From an uncultured Clostridia bacterium (GTDB lineage Bacteria; Bacillota; Clostridia; TANB77; CAG-508), in NCBI GenBank assembly GCA_944387545.1, contig CALXFE010000001.1:62001-126000 (forward strand): a DNA stretch of 64,000 nt. The letters run 5' to 3'. The position numbers were made by a program, and so were the translations under genes. Every line of letters begins with the position of its first letter. Position 1 is the first letter of the stretch. The notes beneath the pieces are model-generated. The model saw only the letters and a program-made list of their open reading frames with translations, was not told the origin of the DNA and did not search any database. Below are positions 34,083-43,123 of this stretch, one piece after another.

Positions 34083-34180
34083 AATCATTTTTATATTATC
34101 TTTTTTAGTCTATTCCTTTGGGGTTAATTTTAAACAATTTAAGGATTTTAAGTCTCTCCCCAAATTCCCGATTTATTGAT

Positions 34181-35620
34181 TTATTTTTTCAATTCTTCTA
34201 AGAACATTTGATTTAACATTTGTGGATTTGCTTTTCCTCTTGTTTCTTTCATGGCTTGTCCTACTAAAAATCCTAATGCTTTATCTTTTCCACCTTTATA
34301 ATCTGCTACTGATTGTGGGTTTGCTTCTAATACTTTTAATACCACTTCTTTGATTGCGCCTTCGTCAGAAATTTGTACCCATCCTTTTTCGTCTATGATA
34401 TCTTCTGGATCTCTTGGATGTTCAAACATTTCTACTAATACTTTTTTGGCAATACTTGAGCTTATCGTTCCTTTATCAATTAAGATGATTAATTTTCCTA
34501 ATTGTTGGCTATCAAATGGAATTTCGATTGGTTCCATTTCTGTTTCATTTAAGATTCTTGATATATCAGATATAATCCAGTTATTAACTGCTTTTGGATT
34601 ATTACATATTTTGATTGCCCCTTCAAACAAGTCTGATAAATATTTTGAAGATGTAATAATGTTGGCGTCTTTTTCTGATAATCCATATTGTTGTAAATAT
34701 CTTTCTTTTCTACTTTCTGGTAATTCTGGTAACCCATTTTTGATGTTTTCAATATATTCTTCTGAAAGTTTTATTGCAACTAAGTCTGGGTCTGGGAAGT
34801 ATCTGTAATCTTGTGCATCTTCTTTATCTCTCATTGGGAATGTTTTTCCTGATACATCATCCCATCTTAATGTTTCTTGTTCTACTTCTCCACCATCTTC
34901 AATGACATCAATTTGTCTATCTATTTCATATTCAATCGCTCTTGTGATACTTCTAAAAGAGTTCATGTTTTTCATTTCTGTACGAGTTCCTAACTTTTGA
35001 TCTCCTTTTTTTCTAACAGATACATTGACGTCTGCTCTAAAAGACCCTTCTTGCATTTTACAGTCAGATACTTCAATATATTCTAATATAGATTTTAGCT
35101 TTCTTAAATATGCTTCTACTTCTTCACTACCTCTTAAATCTGGCTCTGAAACAATTTCGATTAGTGGTACCCCTGCTCTATTTAAGTCTACTAAGCTTCC
35201 TCCTGCAAATTCATCATGATTTAATTTTCCCGCATCTTCCTCTATATGAATTCTCGTTAATCTTATTTTTTTCTTTCCTTCTTTTGTATCAATTTCTACA
35301 TATCCATGCTCACATAATGGTCTATCATATTGTGAAATTTGATATGCTTTTGGTAAGTCTGGATAAAAATAGTTTTTTCTATCATTTTTACTATTTCTAG
35401 ATATCTCACAATTTGTTGCTAATCCTGCTTTTACAGCATATTCTACAACTTTTTCATTTAATACTGGTAGTGTTCCTGGCATCGCCATACAAATTGGACA
35501 AGTTTGTGTATTAGGAGCTGCTCCAAATTTTGTTGGACATGAACAAAATATTTTTGTTTTCGTGGAAAGCTCTGCATGCACTTCTAGTCCTATAATTACT
35601 TCATAATCTTCTCTAGACAT
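34181..35620 (-). CDS. gatB: Asp/Glu-tRNA amidotransferase subunit B
   Basis: The 479-residue kinase subunit activates misacylated Glu-tRNA(Gln)/Asp-tRNA(Asn). It has YEVIIGLEVHAELSTKTKIF, the zinc Cys set CSCPTKFG / CPICMAMPG, and the C-terminal YqeY-like tail (LGFLVGQAMKETRGKANP). Last gene of gatC-HAD-gatA-gatB, 94 bases after gatA. Confidence 0.97.
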   Translation of the reverse strand: MSREDYEVIIGLEVHAELSTKTKIFCSCPTKFGAAPNTQTCPICMAMPGTLPVLNEKVVEYAVKAGLATNCEISRNSKNDRKNYFYPDLPKAYQISQYDRPLCEHGYVEIDTKEGKKKIRLTRIHIEEDAGKLNHDEFAGGSLVDLNRAGVPLIEIVSEPDLRGSEEVEAYLRKLKSILEYIEVSDCKMQEGSFRADVNVSVRKKGDQKLGTRTEMKNMNSFRSITRAIEYEIDRQIDVIEDGGEVEQETLRWDDVSGKTFPMRDKEDAQDYRYFPDPDLVAIKLSEEYIENIKNGLPELPESRKERYLQQYGLSEKDANIITSSKYLSDLFEGAIKICNNPKAVNNWIISDISRILNETEMEPIEIPFDSQQLGKLIILIDKGTISSSIAKKVLVEMFEHPRDPEDIIDEKGWVQISDEGAIKEVVLKVLEANPQSVADYKGGKDKALGFLVGQAMKETRGKANPQMLNQMFLEELKK

Positions 35621-35714
35621 TTATCTTCCTCCTCTTCTTATATTTGTGAAATACTGCAAAACAGTTTTCACATCTGTACATTGAAATCTTTAATTTCGTT
35701 AACATACGCCTTTT

Positions 35715-37184
35715 TTATTTCTTAAATTCTGGTTGATAGTTTTCTCTAAATTTCAAATCTTGCTCAAATGTATAAGCTGCATTTAAGATGGTTTCTTCAC
35801 AGAATTTGTTTCCAATTAATTGCATTCCAATTGGCATTCCTTCTTTATCAACACCACATGGAATAGAAATTCCTGGAAGTCCTGCAATATTTACTGAAAC
35901 TGTACAAATATCTGCTAAATACATTTCTAATGGGTTATTAGATTTAGAACCAATATCAAATGCTACTGTTGGTGATGTTGGTGCTAAAATCACATCATAT
36001 TTTTCAAACGCTTTATTAAATTCATTCATAACCAATGTACGCACTTGTTGTGCTTTTTTGTAATAAGCATCATAATATCCTGATGATAACACATACGTTC
36101 CAAGGATAATTCTTCTTTTTACCTCTGGTCCAAATCCTTCACTTCTTGATTTTTTATACAATTCTTTTAAGTTTTTAAATTCTCCTGTTCTATAGGTATA
36201 TCTGATTCCATCAAATCTTCCTAAGTTTGAACTAGCTTCAGCACAGGCAATAATGTAATAAGATGCTAAAGAATATTTTGCAATGTCTAATGAGAATTCT
36301 TCAATTTCTGCTCCTAATTTTTTATATCTATCAATTGCCTCATATAATTTTGCTTTTACTTCTTCATTGATTCCTTCTGCATAAAATTCTTTTGGAACAC
36401 CAATTTTTAATCCTTTTACATCACCTTTCAAGCAAACTGTATAATCTTTTTCTTCTCTATCTACTGATGTTGTATCTTTTTTATCATGACCTGCAATGAC
36501 ATTTAATAACATAGCAGAATCTCTAACATCTTTTGTGATTGGACCAATTTGGTCTAATGATGATGCAAAGGCTACCAATCCATATCTTGATACCAATCCA
36601 TACGTTGGTTTTAAACCTACAACACCGCAAAAACTTGCTGGTTCTCTAATAGATCCACCTGTATCACTACCCAATGCCCATGGTACCATGTTCGCAGCTA
36701 CGGCTGCTGCACTTCCTCCTGAAGAACCACCAGGTACTTTATTTAAATTCCATGGATTTTTTGTTGGATAGAAATAGGAATATTCTGTTGAACCTCCCAT
36801 AGCAAATTCATCCATATTTAATTTTCCAAGATTAATCATACCTTCTTGATTAACTTTTTCCATAACTGTTGCATCATATGGTGATACAAAGTTTTCTAAC
36901 ATTTTAGAACTACAGGTTGTTTTTACACCTTTTGTGCAGATATTATCTTTGATTCCTATTGGAATTCCTGCAAATTCTCCTTTTACTTCACCTTTATCTA
37001 TTTTTTCTTGCATTTCTTCTGCTTTTTTATTAGCCTCTTCTGCTAATACTGTTACAAAAGCTTGTACATCTTTTTCTTTTTCAGTAATTCTATCTGTATA
37101 TGCTTTTGTAATGTCTTTTATTGTTAATTCTTTACTTTTTAACTTTTCTTGTAATTCGTGAACGGTTAATTCTGTAATTTCCAT
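35715..37184 (-). CDS. gatA: Asp/Glu-tRNA amidotransferase subunit A
   Basis: The 489-residue amidase supplies ammonia from glutamine. The Ser-cisSer-Lys signature is complete: IPIGIKDNI (Lys), [19 protein letters not shown] (cis-Ser), and [19 protein letters not shown] (nucleophile Ser). AGAGGAGG lies before the ATG. It works in the GatCAB complex with gatC and gatB of the same operon. Confidence 0.98.
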   Translation of the reverse strand: MEITELTVHELQEKLKSKELTIKDITKAYTDRITEKEKDVQAFVTVLAEEANKKAEEMQEKIDKGEVKGEFAGIPIGIKDNICTKGVKTTCSSKMLENFVSPYDATVMEKVNQEGMINLGKLNMDEFAMGGSTEYSYFYPTKNPWNLNKVPGGSSGGSAAAVAANMVPWALGSDTGGSIREPASFCGVVGLKPTYGLVSRYGLVAFASSLDQIGPITKDVRDSAMLLNVIAGHDKKDTTSVDREEKDYTVCLKGDVKGLKIGVPKEFYAEGINEEVKAKLYEAIDRYKKLGAEIEEFSLDIAKYSLASYYIIACAEASSNLGRFDGIRYTYRTGEFKNLKELYKKSRSEGFGPEVKRRIILGTYVLSSGYYDAYYKKAQQVRTLVMNEFNKAFEKYDVILAPTSPTVAFDIGSKSNNPLEMYLADICTVSVNIAGLPGISIPCGVDKEGMPIGMQLIGNKFCEETILNAAYTFEQDLKFRENYQPEFKK

Positions 37185-37211
37185 GCAATACGCCTCCTCT
37201 TTAAATTATTT

Positions 37212-37811
37212 TTATTTCATAGTTTCCTTATAGCTTTCTATTTTTTGATATAGGTGTGGCCAAGAATATACTCTTTCTATATTTTCATTTTCGAAATCTT
37301 TATTAACAATTGTATCCATCATATATGTTTTAATTTCTGCATTTGCCATTTGTGTACAATTCTTTATACTATCATCGATAAATATATCTATTTCATTTTC
37401 TTGTGCCACAATGACTTTATTTTGAGAATTTAATATTAATTTATCATATGGTATCTTATACTTTTCTAACCATTCTTTGGTTAATTTCTCTACATCAAAT
37501 TTATCTGATAAAAATCTTGCGGTAATTAAATATATACTATCTCCATTTTCTTTTAATTTTTTTATATTCTCTACCGCATACATTTTGGGCTGTACATTTA
37601 ATACTGTCTTTTCATAATATTTCTCTAAAAATTCTTTATCCTCTTTTTGATTCCAATTATGAAACTCTGTACAATACATATGTGTAATACAATTTCTATC
37701 AACATTTTTTATTTCTTTTCTAATATCATTAATTGTATAGTTTTGTGCATAATTGAATAACACATCATATGTATTGGCTATTGTATCATCTATATCAATT
37801 CCTATATTCAT
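37212..37811 (-). CDS. HAD-family phosphatase, 5'-nucleotidase-like
   Basis: The 199-residue protein has HAD motif I GIDIDDTIANTYD, motif II LITARF, a Lys in the NSQNKVIVAQE region and motif IV DIFIDDSIKN. This is closest to the 5'(3')-deoxyribonucleotidase-like group, whose motif I is also D-x-D-x-T. It lies between gatC and gatA in the same operon, with 31- and 27-base gaps. No link to tRNA amidation is known; a nucleotide or sugar-phosphate substrate is inference. Confidence 0.82.
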   Translation of the reverse strand: MNIGIDIDDTIANTYDVLFNYAQNYTINDIRKEIKNVDRNCITHMYCTEFHNWNQKEDKEFLEKYYEKTVLNVQPKMYAVENIKKLKENGDSIYLITARFLSDKFDVEKLTKEWLEKYKIPYDKLILNSQNKVIVAQENEIDIFIDDSIKNCTQMANAEIKTYMMDTIVNKDFENENIERVYSWPHLYQKIESYKETMK

Positions 37812-37842
37812 AAAATTTCTCCCAATATTTTTCTAAAAATTA

Positions 37843-38130
37843 CTAATTAATTACTTTTGGTATTTTAAACATATTTTGTTCTTCACTTGGTGCATTCATA
37901 AATAATGCCTTATTATCTTTAAATACCTCAACCTCATCTTTTCTAAATACATTTTTTGCTTCGTTTGCGCCTATTGTAATATCTAAATTTTCTGTATTTG
38001 CATTATTTACAATATTCGCAAAATCTAAAATTTCTTGTAAATTGTCCAAATATTGTTGAACTTCATGTTCTTCCAATGTTAAATTGGCTAAATTTGCAAT
38101 GTGCAAAATTTCTTCTTTACTTACTTGCAT
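37843..38130 (-). CDS. gatC: Asp/Glu-tRNA amidotransferase subunit C
   Basis: The 95-residue belt subunit begins MQVSKEEILHIANLANLTLE and contains DNLQEILDFANIVNNANTEN and VFRKDEVE, standard GatC patterns. The ATG at 38130 has AGGAGATG upstream; a longer frame to 38190 is not conserved. First gene of the gat operon. Confidence 0.94.
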   Translation of the reverse strand: MQVSKEEILHIANLANLTLEEHEVQQYLDNLQEILDFANIVNNANTENLDITIGANEAKNVFRKDEVEVFKDNKALFMNAPSEEQNMFKIPKVIN

Positions 38131-38184
38131 ATTATCATCTCCTACATTTAATTTGGTTCCTATTATATAATGAAAAAAACAAAA

Positions 38185-38213
38185 AAACAAGTCAAAATGA
38201 CTTGTTTTCCATA
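38185..38213 (-). terminator. Sortase gene terminator
   Basis: AACAAGTCA pairs with TGACTTGTT, followed on the minus strand by seven T. It separates the sortase gene from the gat operon. Confidence 0.82.
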
Positions 38214-38233
38214 TTTTTCAATATTTATAGATC

Positions 38234-38980
38234 TTAAATTGCTCTTGCCTTTACAATTACCCTTTGCTTACTATCATCTGTACAAGTAATTAATGTAATT
38301 TCTCTTTTACCATTTGTGTTTTGAGAAGTACAACTTACATCTGTTGGCTCAACAATATATTTGTCATATACTTCATAACTTACTGTACTATTGTCTGCAA
38401 AATTTGTTATTTGTATGATATCTCCATTTACCAAAGTTGGTACTTTACTAAAAAATCTTGTATTTCTATAATTATGTCCTACAATACAATAATTTCCTAC
38501 TGTATTAATATCTGGTCCATGGAATTTAACTGGTGACATTTTCAGTAATTCTTCTGTTTCTGCTTCTGAATCTGTTTCCCCATCTAATATACCATATTCG
38601 ATTCCTAACTTCGGAATTGCTATTTTCCCATCTGTTACATATGTAAATCCTGACTGTGATTGTTGTTTTGTTTTTGTATTTTGATTTGTTTCTGCCATAG
38701 CTACTGGCGTTTCAGTCCCATCATCTATTGTATCATTTAGCACAGCAATCAAAACATCACTATCTACTACTGTATCATCTTCTTGTCCTTGTTCGGCATT
38801 TGCCAAAATATCTTGAGACATAGCTTCTGCTTTGTCTCTATCATATGCTGCATATATGTATACAGATATTAGAATAATTAAGAAAAATACAGATACTATG
38901 AAATTTGCTTTATATACTTTTTTCTTCCTTTTTAATTCAGGTGTTATATATAATTTTTTCGTTACTAATATTTGATTCAT
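38234..38980 (-). CDS. Sortase
   Basis: The 248-residue membrane transpeptidase has a membrane anchor at 26-45 (FIVSVFFLIILISVYIYAAY), a Gln/Thr-rich linker, and the sortase barrel. Its catalytic residues are H169 (IVGHNYRNTRFF), C233 (TLITCTDDSKQR) and R240. The subclass is unclear; the compact form resembles class D or E enzymes of Clostridia. No LPxTG-type substrate is seen nearby. The second ATG (38980) is chosen because GGAGAGG lies 6 bases upstream. Confidence 0.88.
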   Translation of the reverse strand: MNQILVTKKLYITPELKRKKKVYKANFIVSVFFLIILISVYIYAAYDRDKAEAMSQDILANAEQGQEDDTVVDSDVLIAVLNDTIDDGTETPVAMAETNQNTKTKQQSQSGFTYVTDGKIAIPKLGIEYGILDGETDSEAETEELLKMSPVKFHGPDINTVGNYCIVGHNYRNTRFFSKVPTLVNGDIIQITNFADNSTVSYEVYDKYIVEPTDVSCTSQNTNGKREITLITCTDDSKQRVIVKARAI

Positions 38981-39051
38981 AAACCTCTCCATTTTATAAT
39001 AAACTTTCTATCATATTATAACATGAAAAGAATGAAATTTAAATATCTTTA

Positions 39052-39080
39052 TTGAAATTTTTTTTATTTCATTATATAAT
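39052..39080 (+). promoter_or_regulatory. tRNA-Gly promoter
   Basis: TTGAAA (39052-39057), a 17-base spacer and TATAAT (39075-39080), 9 bases before the mature tRNA. Confidence 0.75.
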
Positions 39081-39089
39081 AAAATATAT

Positions 39090-39163
<74 letters not shown>

Positions 39164-39166
39164 AAC

Positions 39167-39205
39167 AAAAACTTACGAATTTTATAGTTCGTAAGTTTTA
39201 TTTTA
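39167..39205 (+). terminator. tRNA-Gly terminator
   Basis: AAAACTTACGAA pairs with TTCGTAAGTTTT, followed by a T-rich tract. Confidence 0.85.
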
Positions 39206-39301
39206 TTTAAAATGATGTTCTATATTTATAATATTTGCTGTTTGTTTTTCATGAATTAAAAGGACATATTAGCCTAAAAAATCTACACTTCTCTCAAAAT
39301 A

Positions 39302-39330
39302 TTGTAAATAAAAAAATGATATGATATAAT
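39302..39330 (+). promoter_or_regulatory. Promoter of the methyltransferase gene
   Basis: TTGTAA (39302-39307), a 17-base spacer and TATAAT (39325-39330), 35 bases before the start codon. The 160-base gap from the tRNA terminator holds nothing else I can name. Confidence 0.65.
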
Positions 39331-39365
39331 TTATACTGTAAATATGAATTTTAAGGTGAATGATT

Positions 39366-40022
39366 ATGAGTAAAGAAAATGAAAAAACATTAGAAGTCTA
39401 TAAAGAAAAAGCACATTTATATTTATCTAATAGTATTGAACATGATAAACTTGATCCAAAAAGAGCCAAACAGAAACGTGAAAAATTAGAAAAATTAATT
39501 ACATCAAATTTTTCATTATTACCAAAACATGCGAAAGTTTTTGAAATCGGTTCTGGAGATGGAGCAAATGCAAAATTTATTCAAAGTTTAGGGTTAGATA
39601 TAACAGCAAGTGATACAGCTGACGACTTTATAAAAGCTACTCAAAATCAAGGATTGAAAACAATTAAGTTTAATGCCCTAAAAGATTCTTTTTCAGAAAA
39701 ATATTGGGCTGTTTTTTGTTGGAGAGTATTTGTTCATTTTACCAAAGAAGATGCTTTAACTATCATACAAAAAGTTTATAATACCCTTGAAGATAATGGA
39801 ATTTTTATTTTTAATGCAATGAATCGTGAAACAAAAAAAGTTGATAATGAATGGGTAGATTTTGAAGGTGAATATCATATGGGAGCAGAACGTTATTACC
39901 ATTATTTCTCTCAAAGCGATTTAGACAACATCATTCAAAAAACAAATTTCAAGATAGAAGACTTTCATAAAGATGGCGGAGACAATAATAATAAGTGGTT
40001 AGTATATGTATTAAGAAAATAA
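39366..40022 (+). CDS. Class I SAM-dependent methyltransferase
   Basis: The 218-residue protein has motif I KVFEIGSGDGANAKFI, motif II-like DITASDTADDF, and a WAVFCWRVFVHF segment before NTLEDNGIFIFNAMNRE. This places it among class I small-molecule methyltransferases of the UbiE/TehB type; the substrate is unknown. The ATG at 39366 follows AAGGTGA. It is transcribed alone from its own promoter. Confidence 0.85.
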   Translation: MSKENEKTLEVYKEKAHLYLSNSIEHDKLDPKRAKQKREKLEKLITSNFSLLPKHAKVFEIGSGDGANAKFIQSLGLDITASDTADDFIKATQNQGLKTIKFNALKDSFSEKYWAVFCWRVFVHFTKEDALTIIQKVYNTLEDNGIFIFNAMNRETKKVDNEWVDFEGEYHMGAERYYHYFSQSDLDNIIQKTNFKIEDFHKDGGDNNNKWLVYVLRK

Positions 40023-40109
40023 ATATTTAAAGGATACTTATGTTGATCCTTTTCTTTTTTACATGATTAACGAATACATGTGTAATTTTTAGAGAAATTT
40101 GTAAAAATA

Positions 40110-40138
40110 TGTACATTCTTGTAAAATTGTGGTACAAT
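40110..40138 (+). promoter_or_regulatory. Promoter of the folT operon
   Basis: TGTACA (40110-40115), a 17-base spacer and TACAAT (40133-40138) with an extended -10 TGG. It lies just upstream of the riboswitch. Confidence 0.6.
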
Positions 40139-40164
40139 ATATTACATAATTAAATATTTACTTA

Positions 40165-40263
40165 TTAGAGTAGAAAATAAATCGTTAAGACTTAGTAGAC
40201 GGGAAGTTGTTACTAAGGCAAAAGTATTTCTATACTTGCGTATCTATTTTCGCATTCCGCTAA
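40165..40263 (+). ncRNA. THF (tetrahydrofolate) riboswitch
   Basis: The leader contains the conserved THF-I riboswitch blocks in order: AGAGTAGA, CGTTAAG, CGGGAAGTTG, a variable hairpin (AAGTATTTCTATACTT), then GCATTCCGCT. The conserved order matches the published aptamer, and the downstream gene is a folate-type ECF substrate component. TTCCGC at 40255-40260 can also pair with GCGGAA at 40299-40304, and CTCC at about 40284 can pair with the GGAG ribosome site, giving an expression platform that would switch translation. Confidence 0.88.
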
Positions 40264-40328
40264 TAAAGATTTGAAGGATTGACTCCTATTCTTTTAATGC
40301 GGAAATTAAATAGAAGGGAGATTTTTTT

Positions 40329-40871
40329 ATGCGTAAAAACAAAAAAATTATTTTAGCTGCTATTTTATTAGCTTTGCTTATTATTTTATCAAGATTTTTC
40401 ATTATTTCAACACCGATTATGAAAATCAGTTTCACTTTTGTTGCCATTGCCTTATGTGCTACTTGGCTTGGACCTAAGTGGGCTGTCCTTATCACTGTTG
40501 TAGAAGATTTAATCGGTGCTACTTTATTCCCATCAGGAAGCTTTTTTATTGGATATACCATAAGTGCTGGATTAACTGGTTTAATTTATGGATTATTACT
40601 ATACAAAAAGGAACCAGATTCTTTGACAAATAAACAGTATATTATTCGCGTAATCATTGCTGTTCTTTTAGTTACTTTTGTTGTTCATACAGGATTAAAT
40701 ACTTTATGGACAAGCATTACATCTGGAAAAGCATTCATGATACTAATATTGCCTAGACTTACAAAACAACTTATCATGATCCCTATCCAAATAATTGTTA
40801 TTTTATTTATAGAAAAACTATTAAGAAAACCTTTTAATAAATATATAAGGAGTAGCGATAACGATGATTAA
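40329..40871 (+). CDS. folT: Folate ECF transporter substrate-binding membrane component
   Basis: The 180-residue membrane protein has about six helices (IILAAILLALLIILSRFFII, ISFTFVAIALCATWLGPKWA, FFIGYTISAGLTGLIYGLLL, IIRVIIAVLLVTFVVHTGLN). The N-terminal LLALLIILSRFF and HTGLNTLW resemble FolT S components. A THF riboswitch in the leader independently points to folate. AGGGAG lies 9 bases before the ATG. It heads folT-ecfA-ecfT. Confidence 0.88.
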   Translation: MRKNKKIILAAILLALLIILSRFFIISTPIMKISFTFVAIALCATWLGPKWAVLITVVEDLIGATLFPSGSFFIGYTISAGLTGLIYGLLLYKKEPDSLTNKQYIIRVIIAVLLVTFVVHTGLNTLWTSITSGKAFMILILPRLTKQLIMIPIQIIVILFIEKLLRKPFNKYIRSSDNDD

Positions 40872-41688
40872 CATAGAAAATGTATCTTTCAAATATAAAA
40901 ATAGTGATTATATCTTAAAAAACATAAACTTTTCTGTAAACGATGGTGAAATTATCGCCATTGTTGGAAAGAATGGTTCAGGAAAATCTACTCTTGGAAG
41001 ATTAATTGGCGGTATTACTAAATTAAAAGAAGGTACTATAACAATTGATAATATCAATACAGCTAAAGATATCAAAGCCATTAGAGAAAAGGTAGGCATT
41101 GTTTTTCAAAACCCTGAAAATCAGATTATCTTTAATAATATTTATGATGAACTTTCTTTTTTTCTTAGAAATTTAGAAAAATCTGAAATTGAAAATCGAA
41201 TAACTGACTCTTTAAAACAAGTAGATATGTGTGATTTTAAAGATAAAGATTTATACGCTTTATCACTTGGACAAAAGCAAAGAATTATGATTGCAGAAAT
41301 CTTGGCTAAAAATCCAAAATACATTATTTTAGATGAGCCAACCACGATGATTGATAGCTATGGAAAAGAGAAAATACATGATATCATTTTAGACTTAAAA
41401 CAGAAAGGATATACGATTATTTGTATTACCAATTTGTCAGATGAAATTTTATTAGCTGATAGAACTTTGATTTTAGATAATGGAGAAATTGTAGCTGAAA
41501 TAAAGAAAGAAGAATTAATTGATAAACATGATATTTTAGAAAAATATGGTATTAAAATTCCAACTTTGCTAAGTATTTTAGTAGCATTAAAAAGAAAAGA
41601 TATTGATTTACATGTTGCTGATTTTTCAGTAGCAGAACTTACAAGTGCCATCAAAGAAAAATTGGATACAGAAAGGAAATCTATATGA
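40864..41688 (+). CDS. ecfA: ECF transporter ATPase
   Basis: The 274-residue ABC ATPase has Walker A GKNGSGKSTLGRLIGG, the Q-loop FQNPENQIIFNNI, signature LSLGQKQR, and Walker B YIILDEPTTMID. FQNPENQ is typical of EcfA proteins. It overlaps the end of folT by 8 bases. Only one ATPase gene is in the operon, so it would act as a homodimer or borrow a partner. Confidence 0.92.
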   Translation: MINIENVSFKYKNSDYILKNINFSVNDGEIIAIVGKNGSGKSTLGRLIGGITKLKEGTITIDNINTAKDIKAIREKVGIVFQNPENQIIFNNIYDELSFFLRNLEKSEIENRITDSLKQVDMCDFKDKDLYALSLGQKQRIMIAEILAKNPKYIILDEPTTMIDSYGKEKIHDIILDLKQKGYTIICITNLSDEILLADRTLILDNGEIVAEIKKEELIDKHDILEKYGIKIPTLLSILVALKRKDIDLHVADFSVAELTSAIKEKLDTERKSI

Positions 41689-42248
41689 AAGATGTTCTTA
41701 AATTTTTAATTTTTATTATATATGCTACCACTGTATTTTTCTTACCAAATCATATTTACATTTTAATATGTCTAATCATAAACCTAGCCATTATATTATT
41801 GTGTAAACTGAGTATTAAAAAAGCATTTTTTAATACATTTAAAATTGTTCCTTTTATCCTTTTTACATTTATCATTAATCTATTCTTAGATAGTTTTATG
41901 TTTGCTTTATGGATAGGAATTAAATTGATCATTGTTTGTAACACAACATTTATATATTCTCAAACAACCACTGTTGCAAACTTAGCAAAAACAATTCGAT
42001 TACTATGTACTCCTTTAAAACTTTTCAAAGTGAATACAGAGGAAATTGAAATAATGGTATGCATTTCTCTATCACTACTTCCTGCCATTAAAAATGATTT
42101 AACAGAAGTAAAAAATGCTTGTAAAGCTAAAAATATAGATATCAATCTAAAAAATGCAAAATATATTTTATCTAAATTTCTATTATCTTTAATAAGAAGA
42201 GTTAATCAAATTGATGAAGCTATGATAGAAAAAGGATGTGACTATTAA
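41685..42248 (+). CDS. ecfT: ECF transporter transmembrane component EcfT
   Basis: The 187-residue protein has four or five membrane helices (VLKFLIFIIYATTVFFLP, IYILICLIINLAIILLC, TFIINLFLDSFMFALWIGI) and the coupling region LSLLPAIKNDLTEVKNACKA, resembling the A-R-G-type coupling helix of EcfT. It is shorter than typical EcfT (about 260). The ATG overlaps the ecfA stop. It completes a dedicated folate uptake module. Confidence 0.88.
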   Translation: MKDVLKFLIFIIYATTVFFLPNHIYILICLIINLAIILLCKLSIKKAFFNTFKIVPFILFTFIINLFLDSFMFALWIGIKLIIVCNTTFIYSQTTTVANLAKTIRLLCTPLKLFKVNTEEIEIMVCISLSLLPAIKNDLTEVKNACKAKNIDINLKNAKYILSKFLLSLIRRVNQIDEAMIEKGCDY

Positions 42249-42263
42249 ATCATTAATAGTCAC
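42238..42263 (+). terminator. folT operon terminator
   Basis: GTGACTATTAA pairs with TTAATAGTCAC across the ecfT stop codon, followed by a T-rich tract. Confidence 0.85.
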
Positions 42264-42281
42264 TTCTTCTTTCTATTTTTT

Positions 42282-43028
42282 CTATTTTATTTCTTTAAAT
42301 CCATTTCTACTCCATAGCCAAAGAGGCGTATGCATATCAATAGGAGTATATTTTGTATTTTTTAATACCTCTTTCCATTTTTCTATGACAATCAGTTGCA
42401 CTTTATTTGACTGCATTTCCTCTTCTGTTATTAATCCTAACTTGTATGTAGCCTGGCATACATGTGTATCTGGAGCTACCGTTAACTGTTCCATATTTAT
42501 ATAATTTCTATCTGTATATTGATAGATTACATACAACCAATAATTACATATTTTATTTCCTGATAAATAAGGAAACTTTTTCTTATTTTGTATCTGCACA
42601 TAATTTCTTATTTTATCTACATCATTATTCATTTCATCAAAGAGCTTTCTAATATCTCCTTGAAATAACTCTACAAATGTATTACATAATGATATCCATA
42701 TTTCTGTTTGTTTTTGCTTTTGTAATGCTACTTTATATTTTATTAAAGCCTTTTGAACTTTATCAAAATCTGTTTGTAGAACTTTTTTGGGGTAAAAAAC
42801 AAAGTTTGTTTCTTTATCCTCATAAGTTTTTAATGCACTTTCCCATAATGTATATGAATTTCGTTGATAATTTAGTGCCATTGGTAACGTAAAATACATA
42901 TAATTTTGAAGGCTAGATTTTGGAAGAGCTGGATTGCTATCTTCTGGCATAACTTCTCCACCTAATTCTCCCTTTTGATACATTTCAATTAATCTCTCTA
43001 TTTCTTCTAAAATTTGTTGTTTTTTCAT
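42282..43028 (-). CDS. Unrecognised protein, possibly a HhH-type DNA glycosylase
   Basis: The 248-residue helical protein reads LPKSSLQNYMYFTLPMALNY near residue 35, then LSGNKICNYWLYVIYQYT, LTVAPDTHVCQATYKLGLI and TPIDMHTPLWLWSRNGF. The order of a loop Lys (GNK), then an Asp (APDTH) after helices resembles the Lys/Asp pair of HhH-GPD glycosylases such as archaeal AGOG or Nth. No clear hairpin GVG motif is present. I regard this as a weak suggestion. It is a single gene transcribed toward the folT operon. Confidence 0.6.
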   Translation of the reverse strand: MKKQQILEEIERLIEMYQKGELGGEVMPEDSNPALPKSSLQNYMYFTLPMALNYQRNSYTLWESALKTYEDKETNFVFYPKKVLQTDFDKVQKALIKYKVALQKQKQTEIWISLCNTFVELFQGDIRKLFDEMNNDVDKIRNYVQIQNKKKFPYLSGNKICNYWLYVIYQYTDRNYINMEQLTVAPDTHVCQATYKLGLITEEEMQSNKVQLIVIEKWKEVLKNTKYTPIDMHTPLWLWSRNGFKEIK

Positions 43029-43092
43029 AATCTTCTCCGTTTTCTTATTTCATTTATCTCATTATACTATATTTTTATTATTTTTACTATAT

Positions 43093-43123
43093 AAAAAAGA
43101 CTATGCTTTCAAACATAATCTTT
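43093..43123 (-). terminator. rluA-type gene terminator
   Basis: AAAAGACTATG pairs with CATAATCTTTT with one mismatch, followed by T on the minus strand. It abuts the stop codon. Confidence 0.65.

Noticed and set aside
41685-42248. ecfT as a truncated gene
   Set aside because: It is short for EcfT, but the frame is clean, coupled to ecfA and followed by a terminator, so it is likely complete.
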